Below, one piece after another: positions 1 through 8,641 of a stretch of 64,000 nucleotides of DNA (within the stretch, counting starts at the first letter, position 1; each line of letters begins with the position of its first letter). Under the pieces are notes generated by a model. It ran no database searches. It was not told where the DNA came from and saw nothing but the letters and a program-made list of their open reading frames with translations. Location of the stretch: the NCBI RefSeq assembly GCF_003385955.1, contig NZ_QRDW01000009.1, forward strand, positions 1 to 64,000, given 5' to 3'. The position numbers were made by a program, and so were the translations under genes. Source of the stretch: Aestuariispira insulae. GTDB lineage: Bacteria; Pseudomonadota; Alphaproteobacteria; UBA8366; Aestuariispiraceae.

Positions 1-285
1 CAAGGGAAGTTTATCACGGATGCCTGCCGCTCTCCGGCCCGGGCTATCGCCCGGTCCTCCAAGCGGCAGACAGGGCAGCATAGTCAGTAATCATGGAGAA
101 CCGATCAGAGAGCATGTTTGTAGCTTAAACTGCGGCTGGATCTGTCCAACAAATGGGGACTAGTTCACCTCTCAATCCGATCTGCCATATTTATCCCCTA
201 GTTAATTGCGCTTAACCATCATACCACTTTTAGTTTAATTTCGAGCGAAAACCTCATTTTTGTTTCAACAGGCAATAAAAAGAAT
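1..285. other. Intergenic/left edge, no confident gene
   Basis: No confident gene is visible. The first ~90 bases are GC-rich with a small hairpin (CCGGGC...GCCCGG around 39-54). One frame stays open from the left edge to a stop at 81-83, so the tail of a gene outside the window is possible but cannot be recognised. From about 90 on the DNA is AT-rich and looks non-coding, ending in the terminator at 286-311. Confidence 0.4.
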
Positions 286-311
286 GGGGCCAAACGGCCC
301 CGTTTTTTATT
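286..311. terminator. Bidirectional Rho-independent terminator
   Basis: Perfect 6-bp stem GGGGCC/GGCCCC (286-291 / 296-301) with a four-base loop, followed by GTTTTTTAT on the plus strand. It is preceded by AATAAAAAGAAT, which gives a T-rich tail on the minus strand. It lies just downstream of the minus-strand PEP-CTERM gene and probably ends that transcript and anything arriving from the left. Confidence 0.8.
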
Positions 312-323
312 TCTCAATGAGGC

Positions 324-983
324 TCAAGACCGGCGGCGGCGCCAGCCGATGGCAATGAGGCCCAGCCCCAGCAGCAAGACCAATGGCGGCTCCGGCACCA
401 GGACCACTTCCAGATTCAATCGGTCCAGCTCGCCGGACAGGTGGATGCGGTCAAAGGGGTCGTTAGCCGGGTTCACCACATGAAGCTGGAAATCGCGGCC
501 CTCAAAATCCTCCACGGCCGGCAGGCTTTGCGGCGGCAGATCATCAGCCAGCGCCTGATGGTCAAAATCCAGCAGGCCGATGGAGACAAAATCCAGCAGG
601 AAACCGGCGAGAGTCTCCGCCCCGGCGAAGGAGGATTTGATCCGCAACTGGTCCTGGCTGCCGTTCAGATCATCCAGCACACGCATGGAATTATTCAGGA
701 CCGGATTTTGGAAATCCCGGCCATTGATGGTGAATTCAAAAGAGCGGATGATATCCTGGCGATAGGTGGTGATCTGACCGACCCGATTGGGCAAGGCATC
801 CGTATCGTAAATGAAATGGCCCGAAAAATGGTCGCCCATGGCGAAATCCGACGCCAGCCTGGCGTCAACCTGATCCAGGCGTCCTTCGAAACTTCCCATG
901 ACCAGGGTAGCCTCCGCCCCGCTTCCCCAACCCGGCACAAACCCGGCCAAAGCCGGCAGCGCGGCAACAGCAAGGCGTTTCAT
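324..983 (-). CDS. PEP-CTERM sorting-domain surface protein
   Basis: Predicted exported protein of 219 residues. The chosen ATG gives a signal peptide starting MKRLAVAALPALAGF. The C-terminal 24 residues form a PEP-CTERM signal: VPEP, a hydrophobic helix of about 15 residues, and a terminal WRRRRS cluster (about 196-219). In the known family this tail is processed by an exosortase, releasing the protein to the surface or matrix. No exosortase gene is in the window. The middle is acidic, predicted beta-rich and unrecognised. A longer in-frame start at 1070 would put 29 residues before the signal peptide and is unlikely. It follows the Gly/Asn-repeat gene on the same strand, separated by a terminator. 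Confidence 0.85.
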   Translation of the reverse strand: MKRLAVAALPALAGFVPGWGSGAEATLVMGSFEGRLDQVDARLASDFAMGDHFSGHFIYDTDALPNRVGQITTYRQDIIRSFEFTINGRDFQNPVLNNSMRVLDDLNGSQDQLRIKSSFAGAETLAGFLLDFVSIGLLDFDHQALADDLPPQSLPAVEDFEGRDFQLHVVNPANDPFDRIHLSGELDRLNLEVVLVPEPPLVLLLGLGLIAIGWRRRRS

Positions 984-1173
984 GATTTTTTTGAACACTT
1001 CAGCCCCCGGCAGTTTTTCTGATTTAGGGCCATTGTTAGCAATCTTTATGCCCTTTGACGAAACCCGCACAATCCTGCGAATTTTCGCGTTAAAGAGGTA
1101 ACTAATAAATCTGTAGTTGTAAAAAATACCGTCAGGTCTGAGGAGAAACCTGCGGCCCCTTCACGGTTGCCCC
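984..1173. other. Promoter region of PEP-CTERM gene
   Basis: Non-coding gap between the PEP-CTERM gene and the terminator of the upstream Gly/Asn-repeat gene. It contains an AT-rich tract (about 1085-1130) that could hold the minus-strand promoter. No clear -35/-10 pair could be assigned. Confidence 0.35.
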
Positions 1174-1206
1174 GAAAAATTGGGGCGGAAGAAAACCTCC
1201 CGCCCC
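1174..1206 (-). terminator. Terminator of the Gly/Asn-repeat gene
   Basis: Read on the minus strand, GGGGCGG pairs with CCGCCCC (1200-1206 / 1182-1188) around an 11-base loop and is followed by AATTTTT. It lies 29 bases after the stop codon of the minus-strand Gly/Asn-repeat gene. Confidence 0.8.
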
Positions 1207-1234
1207 GTTGAACAATTATGCCAGCTGACGGTGA

Positions 1235-2167
1235 TCAGCTTTTCTTCCCGCCGCCATTGCCGCCACCATTGCCGCCGCCGTTACCGCCGCCGTTGCCGCC
1301 GCCGTTACCGCCGCCATTACCGCCGCCATTACCGCCGCTATTGCCATTGCCGCCGCTATTGCCGTTGCCGCCGCTATTGCCGTTGCCGCCGCTATTGCCG
1401 TTGCCGGCCGCCGAGCTGCTGGCGGATTTGCTCAGCCCCAGGGCCTTGCCGTTGGAGCCGCCATTGCCATTTGAGCTTGCCGCGCCAGATTTCATATCCC
1501 GGCCTGTGCTCTTGCCTTTGCCATTACCGGTATCGAGCGAAGCGCTCGCCATTGCCTTTTTGGTGCGGCCCAGCCCCAAAACAGACGGGTGCACACCCAA
1601 TTCATGGGCAATCTCCCCCCATCCCATGCCGGCAGAGCGCATATCGGCAATCGCGCCAACATCAACAGAGGCCGCATCGGCAAGGACCGAATCCACATTG
1701 GCCTCTGCTTCCGCCAATGCGGCTTCTGCCTCAGCAAGGGCAGCTTCGGCCAGGGCGATGGCTTCCGGATCTTCCGACGCCAAAGCAGCCTCCAACGCGG
1801 CTTCAGCGTCTGCGACCGATTCCGCGGCAGCATCCGCATCCGCTTCCGCTTCCGCTAGCGCCGCTTCGTTTTCCGCCGCAGCAGCATCAGCCGCGGCAGC
1901 GGCCAGGTTTTCCGCACGGGTCGCCTGGGCTGCATTTTCGAAGGCAGGTTCATCGCCGTCACCGGTGCCATCACCAGTACCATCACCCGCATCGCCGACA
2001 TCGCCGGTGTCACCGGTGCCTGCGGCCCCGTCATCACCTGTTTCCGATGTTCCTGTGCCGTCATCCGCGGTCTGGGCCATGGCCGGTGCCCCACCCAGGA
2101 AGGTAAAAACGGCTGCTGCGGCCATCGCAAGCTTCAGTTTCGTCTCAAATTCCTGTCCTGTCATCAT
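1235..2167 (-). CDS. Secreted Gly/Asn-repeat low-complexity protein
   Basis: About 310 residues. A signal peptide ends at APAMA-Q. It is followed by an acidic Gly/Thr/Asp linker, then a long Ala/Glu-rich segment that reads as a coiled coil, then a short ordered block (MRSAGMGWGEIAHELGVHPS) that resembles a small helix-turn-helix-like repeat of unknown role. The C-terminus is four GNGNSG units followed by seven GNGG units and a KKS tail. Such Gly/Asn arrays suggest a surface or matrix structural protein (inference). The start is taken at an ATG preceded by a GA-rich tract; an upstream TTG (2185) is also possible. It lies 44 bases after the TPR lipoprotein gene, so the two are probably cotranscribed. 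Confidence 0.75.
   Translation of the reverse strand: MMTGQEFETKLKLAMAAAAVFTFLGGAPAMAQTADDGTGTSETGDDGAAGTGDTGDVGDAGDGTGDGTGDGDEPAFENAAQATRAENLAAAAADAAAAENEAALAEAEADADAAAESVADAEAALEAALASEDPEAIALAEAALAEAEAALAEAEANVDSVLADAASVDVGAIADMRSAGMGWGEIAHELGVHPSVLGLGRTKKAMASASLDTGNGKGKSTGRDMKSGAASSNGNGGSNGKALGLSKSASSSAAGNGNSGGNGNSGGNGNSGGNGNSGGNGGGNGGGNGGGNGGGNGGGNGGGNGGGKKS
1240..1405 (-). repeat. In-frame 12/18-bp tandem repeats (GNGG / GNGNSG)
   Basis: Tandem in-frame repeats encode seven GNGG units (12 bp each) and four GNGNSG units (18 bp each) at the end of the secreted repeat protein. Units are near-identical at the DNA level (GCCGCCGTTACC-type on the plus strand), so copy number may vary by slippage without shifting frame. 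Confidence 0.85.
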
Positions 2168-2211
2168 ACTCTCACTCTCTTTCAACGATAGGGAGGGTTG
2201 CCTTCACCCCC

Positions 2212-3168
2212 TTATTCAACTGCCGTTATGAAACGTACCGATTCATTCAGTGTGATATTGCCATTGGCGCTTTCAATCATCTCCGGTTCCGCGAACCAGC
2301 TCAGCAACAGCCGATCCGCACCAATATCCGGTTCTTCACCAAGAATATAGTCACGCACCGCAATCACGCGTTGCCGGGCCAGCGCCCGGTCGCCCGCCAC
2401 GTGAACAACCAGATGAAGTTTTAGGGACGCGTTATCGCTCAAAACTGTGGCAAGAATTGGGAGCGCCTGGAATCCTTCATCAACCGGTTCTGCCGCGCCA
2501 CGGCGAAACTCCACCGACTTAAGCGGCAGATTCCGGTTGCCGATCAGGAAATTCCGATAGCGATAGTCGCCCAGCGCATTCAGTGCACTGGTCGCCCGGA
2601 TGGCATAGGCCCCATAAGAATAGCGTTCCAAAAAGGTCTCAAGCGCCTCAACGGCCTCTTTATCCTTATTCAGCTGGACCAGGGTCCGGGCCCGGTTATA
2701 AAGCGCAGATCTGTTCCAATCATAAAGAGAGAGAACATGATCATATCTCTCCAGCGCCAGGGCCCATTGCTTGCTGTCGAAATAGTTATGCCCAAGATAC
2801 AGGCTGGATGGCAGATGATCAGGCTCCAATTCCAGCGCCCTTAAATAGGATGCCCGCTCCAGATCCGGCTTTTTCTGCCCCCAATAAGCAATGCCCAGCC
2901 AGAAGCGATAATCGGCACTATCCCCTTTCAGTTGCACCGCCTTTTCCATATAGGGCAATGCCTTACCGCTCTCAGAGAGCGCCAGATGCATTCGGCCCAG
3001 GAAATAGGCCGCCCGGGCATCAGCAGGATTTTCCCGATACATGGGTTCCAGGGCGGCAATACCATCCCGGTATTCACCGGCTTTGAGGTAATAATTGCCT
3101 TTCACATCGCTGCAGCCGACCAGCATCAGTGCGGCCAGCAAAAACAGCGTGATATCGCGTAAATTCAA
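2212..3168 (-). CDS. TPR-repeat lipoprotein
   Basis: 318 residues. A type II signal peptide ends in the lipobox LVGC (Cys19), so it is probably an outer-membrane-anchored periplasmic protein. Residues about 25-200 are a run of TPR-like helices (YFLGRMHLALSESGKALPYME and similar). The last 70 residues (RALARQRVIAVRDYI ... RLLLSWFAEPE) resemble the end of OmpA-like peptidoglycan-associated domains, a weak similarity. The start codon is TTG, set by a perfect AGGAGG at 3173-3178 five bases upstream; no ATG fits. It heads a probable operon with the Gly/Asn-repeat gene. TPR lipoproteins often accompany secreted matrix or PEP-CTERM systems, so a shared assembly role is inferred. Confidence 0.8.
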   Translation of the reverse strand: MNLRDITLFLLAALMLVGCSDVKGNYYLKAGEYRDGIAALEPMYRENPADARAAYFLGRMHLALSESGKALPYMEKAVQLKGDSADYRFWLGIAYWGQKKPDLERASYLRALELEPDHLPSSLYLGHNYFDSKQWALALERYDHVLSLYDWNRSALYNRARTLVQLNKDKEAVEALETFLERYSYGAYAIRATSALNALGDYRYRNFLIGNRNLPLKSVEFRRGAAEPVDEGFQALPILATVLSDNASLKLHLVVHVAGDRALARQRVIAVRDYILGEEPDIGADRLLLSWFAEPEMIESANGNITLNESVRFITAVE

Positions 3169-3239
3169 ATCATCCTCCTATCAGGCGCCTGCATGATACA
3201 ACAAATCCTCAGTTTATTAGAGAATTATCAATTAGCTTT

Positions 3240-4313
3240 TTATGCAAATTTCGAGGTGTTTTCCCCGCATCCATCCGAGGCAGCTTCCGCATAACCACCT
3301 TGAAAAATGCTTCGGAGATCGACACTGGATTGCTGCCCGATCTTATCAAAATGCGCATCCAGCCATCGCTCCGCCGCGGCGTGCCCCATCCGGAACAGAT
3401 GTTTGAAAAAGCGCCATTCCGTATTCATCTTGCTGGACGCCCCAAGCGGCAGGATCTCTTCTTCCGCTTCAATCATATGCATCTGAAGCCGACGATAACG
3501 CCGTTCATCCAGGCGCCCCTCATCCAAAAGGCGCTGGACAAATTCAATGGCCCGCAATTCCTTCATCAGGCTTCCATTGAAGGTGATTTCATTCACCCGG
3601 TCGAGAATTTCACGGGCGCTTTTCGGCGTGCCGGGCCGGGTCATGGGATTGATCTGGACGATCACAATGTCACTGCTTTCGCATGTGGAATAGAATGGAA
3701 ACAGGACGGGGTTGCCCATATAACCACCATCCCAATAGGGCACGCCGTCAATCTCAACCGCCTGAAACAAAAACGGCAAACAGGCCGAAGCCATGATTTT
3801 TTCCACGGTCAGATTGCCGTGACGGAAAATTTTTACCCGCCCGGTTTCCACATTGGTGGCCGACACCATCACCCTCACCTTATCGCAGGCGCGGACGGCG
3901 TCAAAATCCACCCGGCTCTCCAATATCTCGCGCAAAGGATTGAGATTATGGGGGTTGAGATCATAGGGCGAGGCCAAGCGATTTATAAGATCGAAAAAGA
4001 GATAGGCCGGGCTGTTTTCCATCCCCCAATGACCCAGCCAGACATCCAGGGGGCCGCGTTGGATCGGGTTCATCCGCCCGGCATCGCTGATCGCTTTCCA
4101 AAAATCATGCAGTGCCTTCCTGGCGGCATCCTCGCCCCCCTTCATCAGGCCATCCGCCAGAACAACCGCATTCATAGCCCCAGCCGATGTGCCGCTGATC
4201 GCTTCGATCGCAATGCGCCCGTCTGCCAGCAGGCAATCCAGCACCCCCCAGGTGAAGGCGCCATGGGCTCCGCCTCCCTGCAATGCAAGATTGACCGGTT
4301 TGCGATTTGCCAT
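3240..4313 (-). CDS. Patatin-like phospholipase family protein
   Basis: 357 residues, a probable cytoplasmic serine acyl hydrolase acting on phospholipids or other acyl esters. The patatin signatures are all present: oxyanion loop GGGAHG (13-18), nucleophile elbow GTSAG (Ser43) and catalytic Asp in WDGG (Asp195). The start is the ATG at 4313, which places the beta strand and glycine loop at the usual distance; an in-frame extension to 4373 is not supported. There is no signal peptide. It is divergent from the isochorismatase-like gene, with a roughly 105-base shared promoter gap. Confidence 0.9.
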   Translation of the reverse strand: MANRKPVNLALQGGGAHGAFTWGVLDCLLADGRIAIEAISGTSAGAMNAVVLADGLMKGGEDAARKALHDFWKAISDAGRMNPIQRGPLDVWLGHWGMENSPAYLFFDLINRLASPYDLNPHNLNPLREILESRVDFDAVRACDKVRVMVSATNVETGRVKIFRHGNLTVEKIMASACLPFLFQAVEIDGVPYWDGGYMGNPVLFPFYSTCESSDIVIVQINPMTRPGTPKSAREILDRVNEITFNGSLMKELRAIEFVQRLLDEGRLDERRYRRLQMHMIEAEEEILPLGASSKMNTEWRFFKHLFRMGHAAAERWLDAHFDKIGQQSSVDLRSIFQGGYAEAASDGCGENTSKFA

Positions 4314-4419
4314 ATGATCCCCGTGAAGTGGATTGAACCCCCGGCATGGTAAACCGGGACGAGAGAATTTCAAACAATCAAAACAGGTTAACCTCCCCGC
4401 TGCAGGAGACTATTTTTCA

Positions 4420-4959
4420 ATGAAAACTGCCATATTGGTCATTGATATCCAATGCGCCCTGACCGACCCGGAACCCCGTCCGGACGATATCGATGCCGTG
4501 ATCAATCGGATCAATCTTATCACCGGAAAGGCCCGAAAGGCGGAGTTGCCGGTGTTTTTTATTCAACATGAAGCGCCAGACAGCCCGGTTGCCTACGGCA
4601 GCCCCGGATGGAGATTGCCCGAAAAACTGGCCGTCGAAGATGGGGATCGGTTCATCCGCAAAACCACACCGGATTCCTTCCTCAAGACAGATCTCCATGA
4701 CCAGTTACAGGCGCTCGGCATCAAACAGCTGGTGATCTGCGGATATGCCAGCGAATTTTGTGTCGACACCACCACAAGACGCGCCGCAGGTCTCGGTTAT
4801 GCGATCAAGCTGGTAACTGATGGCCACACCACCCATGATAAACCCCATGCCGCGGCAACAGAAATTCGCGCGCATCACAATGCGACCCTGACCGTGATCC
4901 AATCCTTTTCGGTGCCAATCAAAGGCATCGCCGCCGCAGATCTCCAATTCACCGGCTAA
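4420..4959 (+). CDS. Isochorismatase-like cysteine hydrolase
   Basis: 179 residues, single-domain member of the cysteine hydrolase family that includes nicotinamidases, ureidoacrylate and N-carbamoyl hydrolases. The catalytic triad can be placed at Asp9 (VIDIQ), Lys81 (RKTTPDSF) and Cys114 (YASEFCVDTT). The exact substrate cannot be told from sequence. The start is fixed by GCAGGAGAC about 11 bases upstream of the ATG. It is followed by a weak terminator and stands as a single gene. Confidence 0.88.
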   Translation: MKTAILVIDIQCALTDPEPRPDDIDAVINRINLITGKARKAELPVFFIQHEAPDSPVAYGSPGWRLPEKLAVEDGDRFIRKTTPDSFLKTDLHDQLQALGIKQLVICGYASEFCVDTTTRRAAGLGYAIKLVTDGHTTHDKPHAAATEIRAHHNATLTVIQSFSVPIKGIAAADLQFTG

Positions 4960-4995
4960 CTGCCTTCTCACCCGGCCCGCCACACAAAAGCCGAG

Positions 4996-5025
4996 GCGGC
5001 ACACCAACGGGATGTGCCGCTTTAG
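4996..5025 (+). terminator. Probable weak terminator
   Basis: Perfect 8-bp inverted repeat GCGGCACA/TGTGCCGC (4996-5003 / 5013-5020) followed by only TTTA. It lies after the isochorismatase-like gene. The short T tract makes intrinsic termination uncertain. Confidence 0.5.
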
Positions 5026-5085
5026 GCGCAAAACCATTACTGTGCTATCATTTGCCGATCAACCTTGACCGGCGGAGTGAGCAAG

Positions 5086-5871
5086 ATGATATGGAACCGG
5101 CTGCCGGCTCTCAAATGTCTAGTCATAATCTCATTCTGCCTGGAGGTGATGCACGCGGTGAAGGCCGAACCTCTGCGCCTGACAACCGGTGACGATTTCC
5201 CGCCCTATACCGGTGCAGAACTGCCTGAAGGCGGCTTGGCCAGCGCAATTGTCATTGCGGCTTTTGCCTGGATGAACCAGGAGGTTGCCCTCGAATACCG
5301 GCCCTGGAAACGGGGTTACGAGGAAACCAAGGCCGGACAATATCTGGCCACATATCCTTATGTGAAATCCCGGGACCGGCTGGTTGATTTCCATTTTTCC
5401 GATCCGATCTTCCAATATGAGCGCATTTTGTTCGAGCGCCGTCATCCAAACGCAAGTCAATGGCCGGATACCCTGAGGGGTGAACGCCTGTGTCTGCCGG
5501 TCGGCTATGAGGTTCCTTCCGTCATCGAAGACAGAGTGATCAAAGGAACCTTAATCCTTATCAAACCATCGGACATGGATGCCTGCTTCAAACAGCTTTT
5601 GCGTAACCGGACCGATTATGTGCTGTCCGACCGAATCCTGGGCCAGTCAATTGCCAGCCACCATTTTGGGGCCGCACCGCAGCAACTCACCATGATCGAG
5701 CCGCCGGTCAGCAAACAAAGCGCCCATCTGATCATCGCCAAGAACCAACCAGACGCCATCAAGATCATCGCGGATTTCAACCGGGCACTGATCGCGCTCC
5801 GTGCTGATGGCACCCTAGATCATCTGGTCGCATTACCCAGTGAACAGTCATCCAAGCCAGTTTCCAAATGA
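5086..5871 (+). CDS. Periplasmic solute-binding protein (SBP_bac_3-like)
   Basis: 261 residues: signal peptide (cleavage near AVKA-EP), then a family 3 type solute-binding fold. Visible features are LRLTTGDDFPPYTG, the PWKRGYEETKAGQ lobe, YPYVKSRDRLVDFHFSDPIF and a C-terminal FNRALIALRADGTLDHL. Such proteins bind amino acids or related small polar molecules. No permease or ATPase genes are adjacent, so it may serve a distant transporter or a signalling role. Start ATG 5086 follows GGAG at 5074-5077; a TTG at 5065 is less likely. Confidence 0.85.
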   Translation: MIWNRLPALKCLVIISFCLEVMHAVKAEPLRLTTGDDFPPYTGAELPEGGLASAIVIAAFAWMNQEVALEYRPWKRGYEETKAGQYLATYPYVKSRDRLVDFHFSDPIFQYERILFERRHPNASQWPDTLRGERLCLPVGYEVPSVIEDRVIKGTLILIKPSDMDACFKQLLRNRTDYVLSDRILGQSIASHHFGAAPQQLTMIEPPVSKQSAHLIIAKNQPDAIKIIADFNRALIALRADGTLDHLVALPSEQSSKPVSK

Positions 5872-5891
5872 TATGATCCTAAGTGAGGCAC

Positions 5892-5918
5892 AAAAAAAGC
5901 GGAGCATGAATGCCCCGC
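5892..5918 (-). terminator. Terminator of the Lrp-family gene
   Basis: On the minus strand GCGGGGCAT pairs with ATGCTCCGC (5910-5918 / 5899-5907, one G-U pair) around a two-base spacer, followed by seven T. It lies 28 bases downstream of the minus-strand Lrp-family gene. Confidence 0.8.
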
Positions 5919-5945
5919 CCATAATACAGACCATGTTTGGTAAAA

Positions 5946-6464
5946 TCAGATATCCATGGCCTCTTCAGAACCATATTCGTCATCGCCTTCCTCCACATCA
6001 ATCGGCACGCCGAAGCTGCGCTTGGAGTTGCGGATCCCGATCGCGGATTTGACATGGGAGACATTATTGGCCGCCGTCAGTTCCTGGGTCAGGAACCGAT
6101 TATAACTGTCCAGGTCTTTTGCCACGATTTTCAACAGAAAATCGGTTTCCCCCTGCAGCATGTTGCATTCCCGTACCAGCGGCCAGCCTGAAACCTGGCT
6201 TTCAAACGCTTTCAGATCGGCTTCCGCCTGGCTCACCAGACCGACAAAGGCAAAGACGGTCACGCCATAGCCCAGCATTTCGGCATTCACATCGGCATGA
6301 TAACCCCGGATAAAACCATTTTCCTCCAGCGCCCGCACCCGGCGCAGACAGGGAGGGGCGGAAATCCCGGCCCTTTTGGCCAGCTCCACGTTGGTCATCC
6401 GGCCATCATCTTGCAGATCGGCCAGGATCTGACGATCGATTTTATCCAATTTTGTACGGCGCAT
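5946..6464 (-). CDS. Lrp/AsnC family transcriptional regulator
   Basis: 172 residues. The N-terminal winged helix-turn-helix (LDKIDRQILADLQDDGRMTN ... SAPPCLRRVRALEENG) is typical of Lrp/AsnC, and residues ~70-155 form the RAM ligand-binding domain. The C-terminal tail (VEEGDDEYGSEEAMDI) is acidic and longer than usual. These regulators bind DNA as octamers or larger and usually respond to amino acids. It is divergent from the ELM1-family gene, and the AT-rich region 6465-6600 probably holds its own operator. Confidence 0.93.
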   Translation of the reverse strand: MRRTKLDKIDRQILADLQDDGRMTNVELAKRAGISAPPCLRRVRALEENGFIRGYHADVNAEMLGYGVTVFAFVGLVSQAEADLKAFESQVSGWPLVRECNMLQGETDFLLKIVAKDLDSYNRFLTQELTAANNVSHVKSAIGIRNSKRSFGVPIDVEEGDDEYGSEEAMDI

Positions 6465-6676
6465 GGGTCTTCCCTTCTAATTAGCGAGGGGGAAATAAAA
6501 CAATATTCCACGGAAAAGCAAGAAAATTATAACGGTATTTCCCCGTAAAAACCAAGCCTCCGCCTTGTTTTCCGGGAAATTTCGGGGCATATAGCCTATC
6601 CATTCCTGGTTGACCAGCCCCCACACACCTGAAAATCTGTGGGCCAGTGACGCCACACCCCCGGGACATAAAAACA
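6465..6676. promoter_or_regulatory. Divergent promoter region with candidate Lrp operator
   Basis: AT-rich gap between divergent genes. It contains the imperfect palindrome GGAAATAAAACAATATTCC at 6491-6509, 27 bases upstream of the Lrp-family start, plus further A/T tracts. Lrp-family proteins favour short dyads of this type in AT-rich DNA, so autoregulation here is an inference. Confidence 0.4.
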
Positions 6677-7681
6677 GTGACTGAAAACAAAAGATGTTGG
6701 GTCATTACAGACGGCCGTGCCGGCATGGTGGCAGGCGCGCTTGGCCTGGCCGAAGCCGTGGCACGAGTGGCGCCGAAGGCGGGGGCCGGGGCATTCGACA
6801 TCGAAGAGAAGATTATTCGCCTGAAAGCACCCTGGCGCCAGCTGCCGCCGGTATTCTGGCCGCCCGGCATCCTGGGACTGGATCCGGCTGGCGCATCACT
6901 GACCCCGCCCTGGCCCGATCTGGTGATTTCCTGCGGCCGCCATGCGGTTGGCCCCGCCATTGAGATTCGCCGCCGATCCAAGGGTCGTACCTTTGCTGTC
7001 CATGTCCAGCATCCACGTGTCCCATGCCGTCATTTCGATATGATTGCCGCCCCGGTGCATGACCAATTGACCGGCCCGAATGTGATCCAGACCCATGGGG
7101 CTCTTGGCCGGGTGACGGCGGAACGGGTGGCAGCCGCGGCTCAGTCATTTGCCCGACCGGTTCAGTCCCTGGCCAAACCGGTTATCGCTGTCGCCATCGG
7201 CGGTGATAGCAAAACCCATCAGCTGCCGCCATTACGGGCCGCCGAGATCGGCCGCCAGTTGGCGGAGATGGCACGGGCGGAGGCTGCTAAGCTTTTGATC
7301 ACCGCCTCCCGGCGCACCCGGCCGGAATCGGAAAAAGCCCTGCGCGCCGCCCTGGCGGACATTCCCGGCGAATTCTGGAATGGCAGCGGCGACAATCCCT
7401 ATTTTGCCTATCTGGGCGCAGCGGATGCCATCATCGTGACCGGGGATTCAGTCAATATGGTCTCGGAAGCCTGCGCCACCGGCAAACCGGTCATGGTCAT
7501 CCATTTGCCATCGAACGGTAAAACAAAGTTTGATCTTTTCCATCAGGATATGGAAGAAGCCGGGGTGACAAGGCCGTTTCGCGGCCGGTTGGAACAATGG
7601 GATTATACCCCATTGCGGGAAACCGACCGGGTTGCCGAAGCCGTGATTGATGCCCTGCGTCAAAGGGGGGCGCGGGATTAG
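6677..7681 (+). CDS. ELM1-family (DUF1022) protein
   Basis: About 334 residues from a GTG at 6677 (GGGA lies nearby upstream; another GTG at 6647 is possible). It resembles the ELM1 family: N-terminal CWVITDGRAGM, central LVISCGRHAVGPAIEIRR, and the C-terminal nucleotide-sugar-binding-like segment AIIVTGDSVNMVSEACATGK. Plant ELM1 takes part in mitochondrial fission. The bacterial members are common in Alphaproteobacteria and have a GT-B-like fold; a glycosyltransferase-like role in the envelope is suspected but unproven. No membrane segment is seen. Confidence 0.85.
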   Translation: MTENKRCWVITDGRAGMVAGALGLAEAVARVAPKAGAGAFDIEEKIIRLKAPWRQLPPVFWPPGILGLDPAGASLTPPWPDLVISCGRHAVGPAIEIRRRSKGRTFAVHVQHPRVPCRHFDMIAAPVHDQLTGPNVIQTHGALGRVTAERVAAAAQSFARPVQSLAKPVIAVAIGGDSKTHQLPPLRAAEIGRQLAEMARAEAAKLLITASRRTRPESEKALRAALADIPGEFWNGSGDNPYFAYLGAADAIIVTGDSVNMVSEACATGKPVMVIHLPSNGKTKFDLFHQDMEEAGVTRPFRGRLEQWDYTPLRETDRVAEAVIDALRQRGARD

Positions 7682-7732
7682 CTTCACGGCGCTTGCGAAT
7701 CCCGTTAGTATTTTGAGTCTTATTGGATTTTT

Positions 7733-8641
7733 ATGAGTATTGTCATGCCTATGGATTGGGACAAATTGCGGATTTTTCATGCGGTCGCGGAGGCGGGCAG
7801 CTTCACCCATGCCGGGGAAAAGCTGAATCTCAGCCAATCCGCCATCAGCCGCCAGATCAGCGCGCTGGAAGATAGCGTGCAGACACCGCTTTTCCATCGG
7901 CATGCACGTGGCCTGATCCTCACCGAACAGGGTGAAACCCTGTTGCGCACCGTGAAGGATGTTTTCCATAAGCTGACCATGGTTCAAGCGCGGCTGTCCG
8001 AATCCAAGGATCGCCCCAGCGGTCCCTTGAAAGTCACCACCACCATCGCTTTCGGATCCACCTGGCTGACCTCCTGCATCAAGGAGTTTATCGAGCTTTA
8101 TCCCGAGGTGGAGGTGAGTCTTGTGCTTTCCGACCAGGAGCTGGATCTGGGCATGCGCGAGGCCGATGTGGCCATTCGCATGACGCCCCCCACCCAGCCC
8201 GACCTGATCCAGCGCCCGTTGATGACAGTCCACAGCCGGGTTTATGCGTCCAAGGAGTATTTAGCAGAGCGCGGCTTCCCACAAACGGTTGAGGACCTTG
8301 ATGACCATCGCCTGATCATCTTTGGCGAAGACAGCCCCCATCCCGTGCGCACCATCAACTGGCTGCTGCATGAGGGGGAACGGTCCGACAATCCGCGCCA
8401 TCCGGTTCTGCAAGTGAATAACATCTATGGCATTTACCGCGCCTGCCGCAGTGGCCTTGGCATTGCAGCCATGGCGGAATTCATGATCCCGGAAGAAAGC
8501 AACCTGGTGCATATCCTGCCCGAGTTGGAAGGCCCCCAGCATCACGCCTATTTCGTTTATCCGGAAGAAATGCGCAATTCCAAACGGATTACGGTTTTCC
8601 GCGACTTCCTGCTGCGTAAAGTGGCCGAATCCGATTTCTGA
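7733..8641 (+). CDS. LysR-family transcriptional regulator
   Basis: 302 residues. The N-terminal HTH_1 (WDKLRIFHAVAEAGSFTHAG ... LSQSAISRQISALE) is followed by a LysR substrate-binding domain (about 95-300; AFGSTWLTSCIKEFIELYPE). Starts at 7733, 7745 or 7751 are all ATG; the last best matches the family N-terminus, and no strong ribosome site separates them. It sits alone in the same orientation as its neighbours, so its target is not evident. Confidence 0.92.
   Translation: MSIVMPMDWDKLRIFHAVAEAGSFTHAGEKLNLSQSAISRQISALEDSVQTPLFHRHARGLILTEQGETLLRTVKDVFHKLTMVQARLSESKDRPSGPLKVTTTIAFGSTWLTSCIKEFIELYPEVEVSLVLSDQELDLGMREADVAIRMTPPTQPDLIQRPLMTVHSRVYASKEYLAERGFPQTVEDLDDHRLIIFGEDSPHPVRTINWLLHEGERSDNPRHPVLQVNNIYGIYRACRSGLGIAAMAEFMIPEESNLVHILPELEGPQHHAYFVYPEEMRNSKRITVFRDFLLRKVAESDF

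Noticed and set aside
1180-2231. Long plus-strand Arg/Pro-rich or Pro/Ala-rich open frames
   Set aside because: They are antisense shadows of the repetitive Gly/Asn/Ala-coding gene; low-complexity composition and no ribosome site.
3300-4352. 350-codon plus-strand open frame opposite the patatin gene
   Set aside because: Antisense to a gene with full catalytic motifs; no recognisable protein features.
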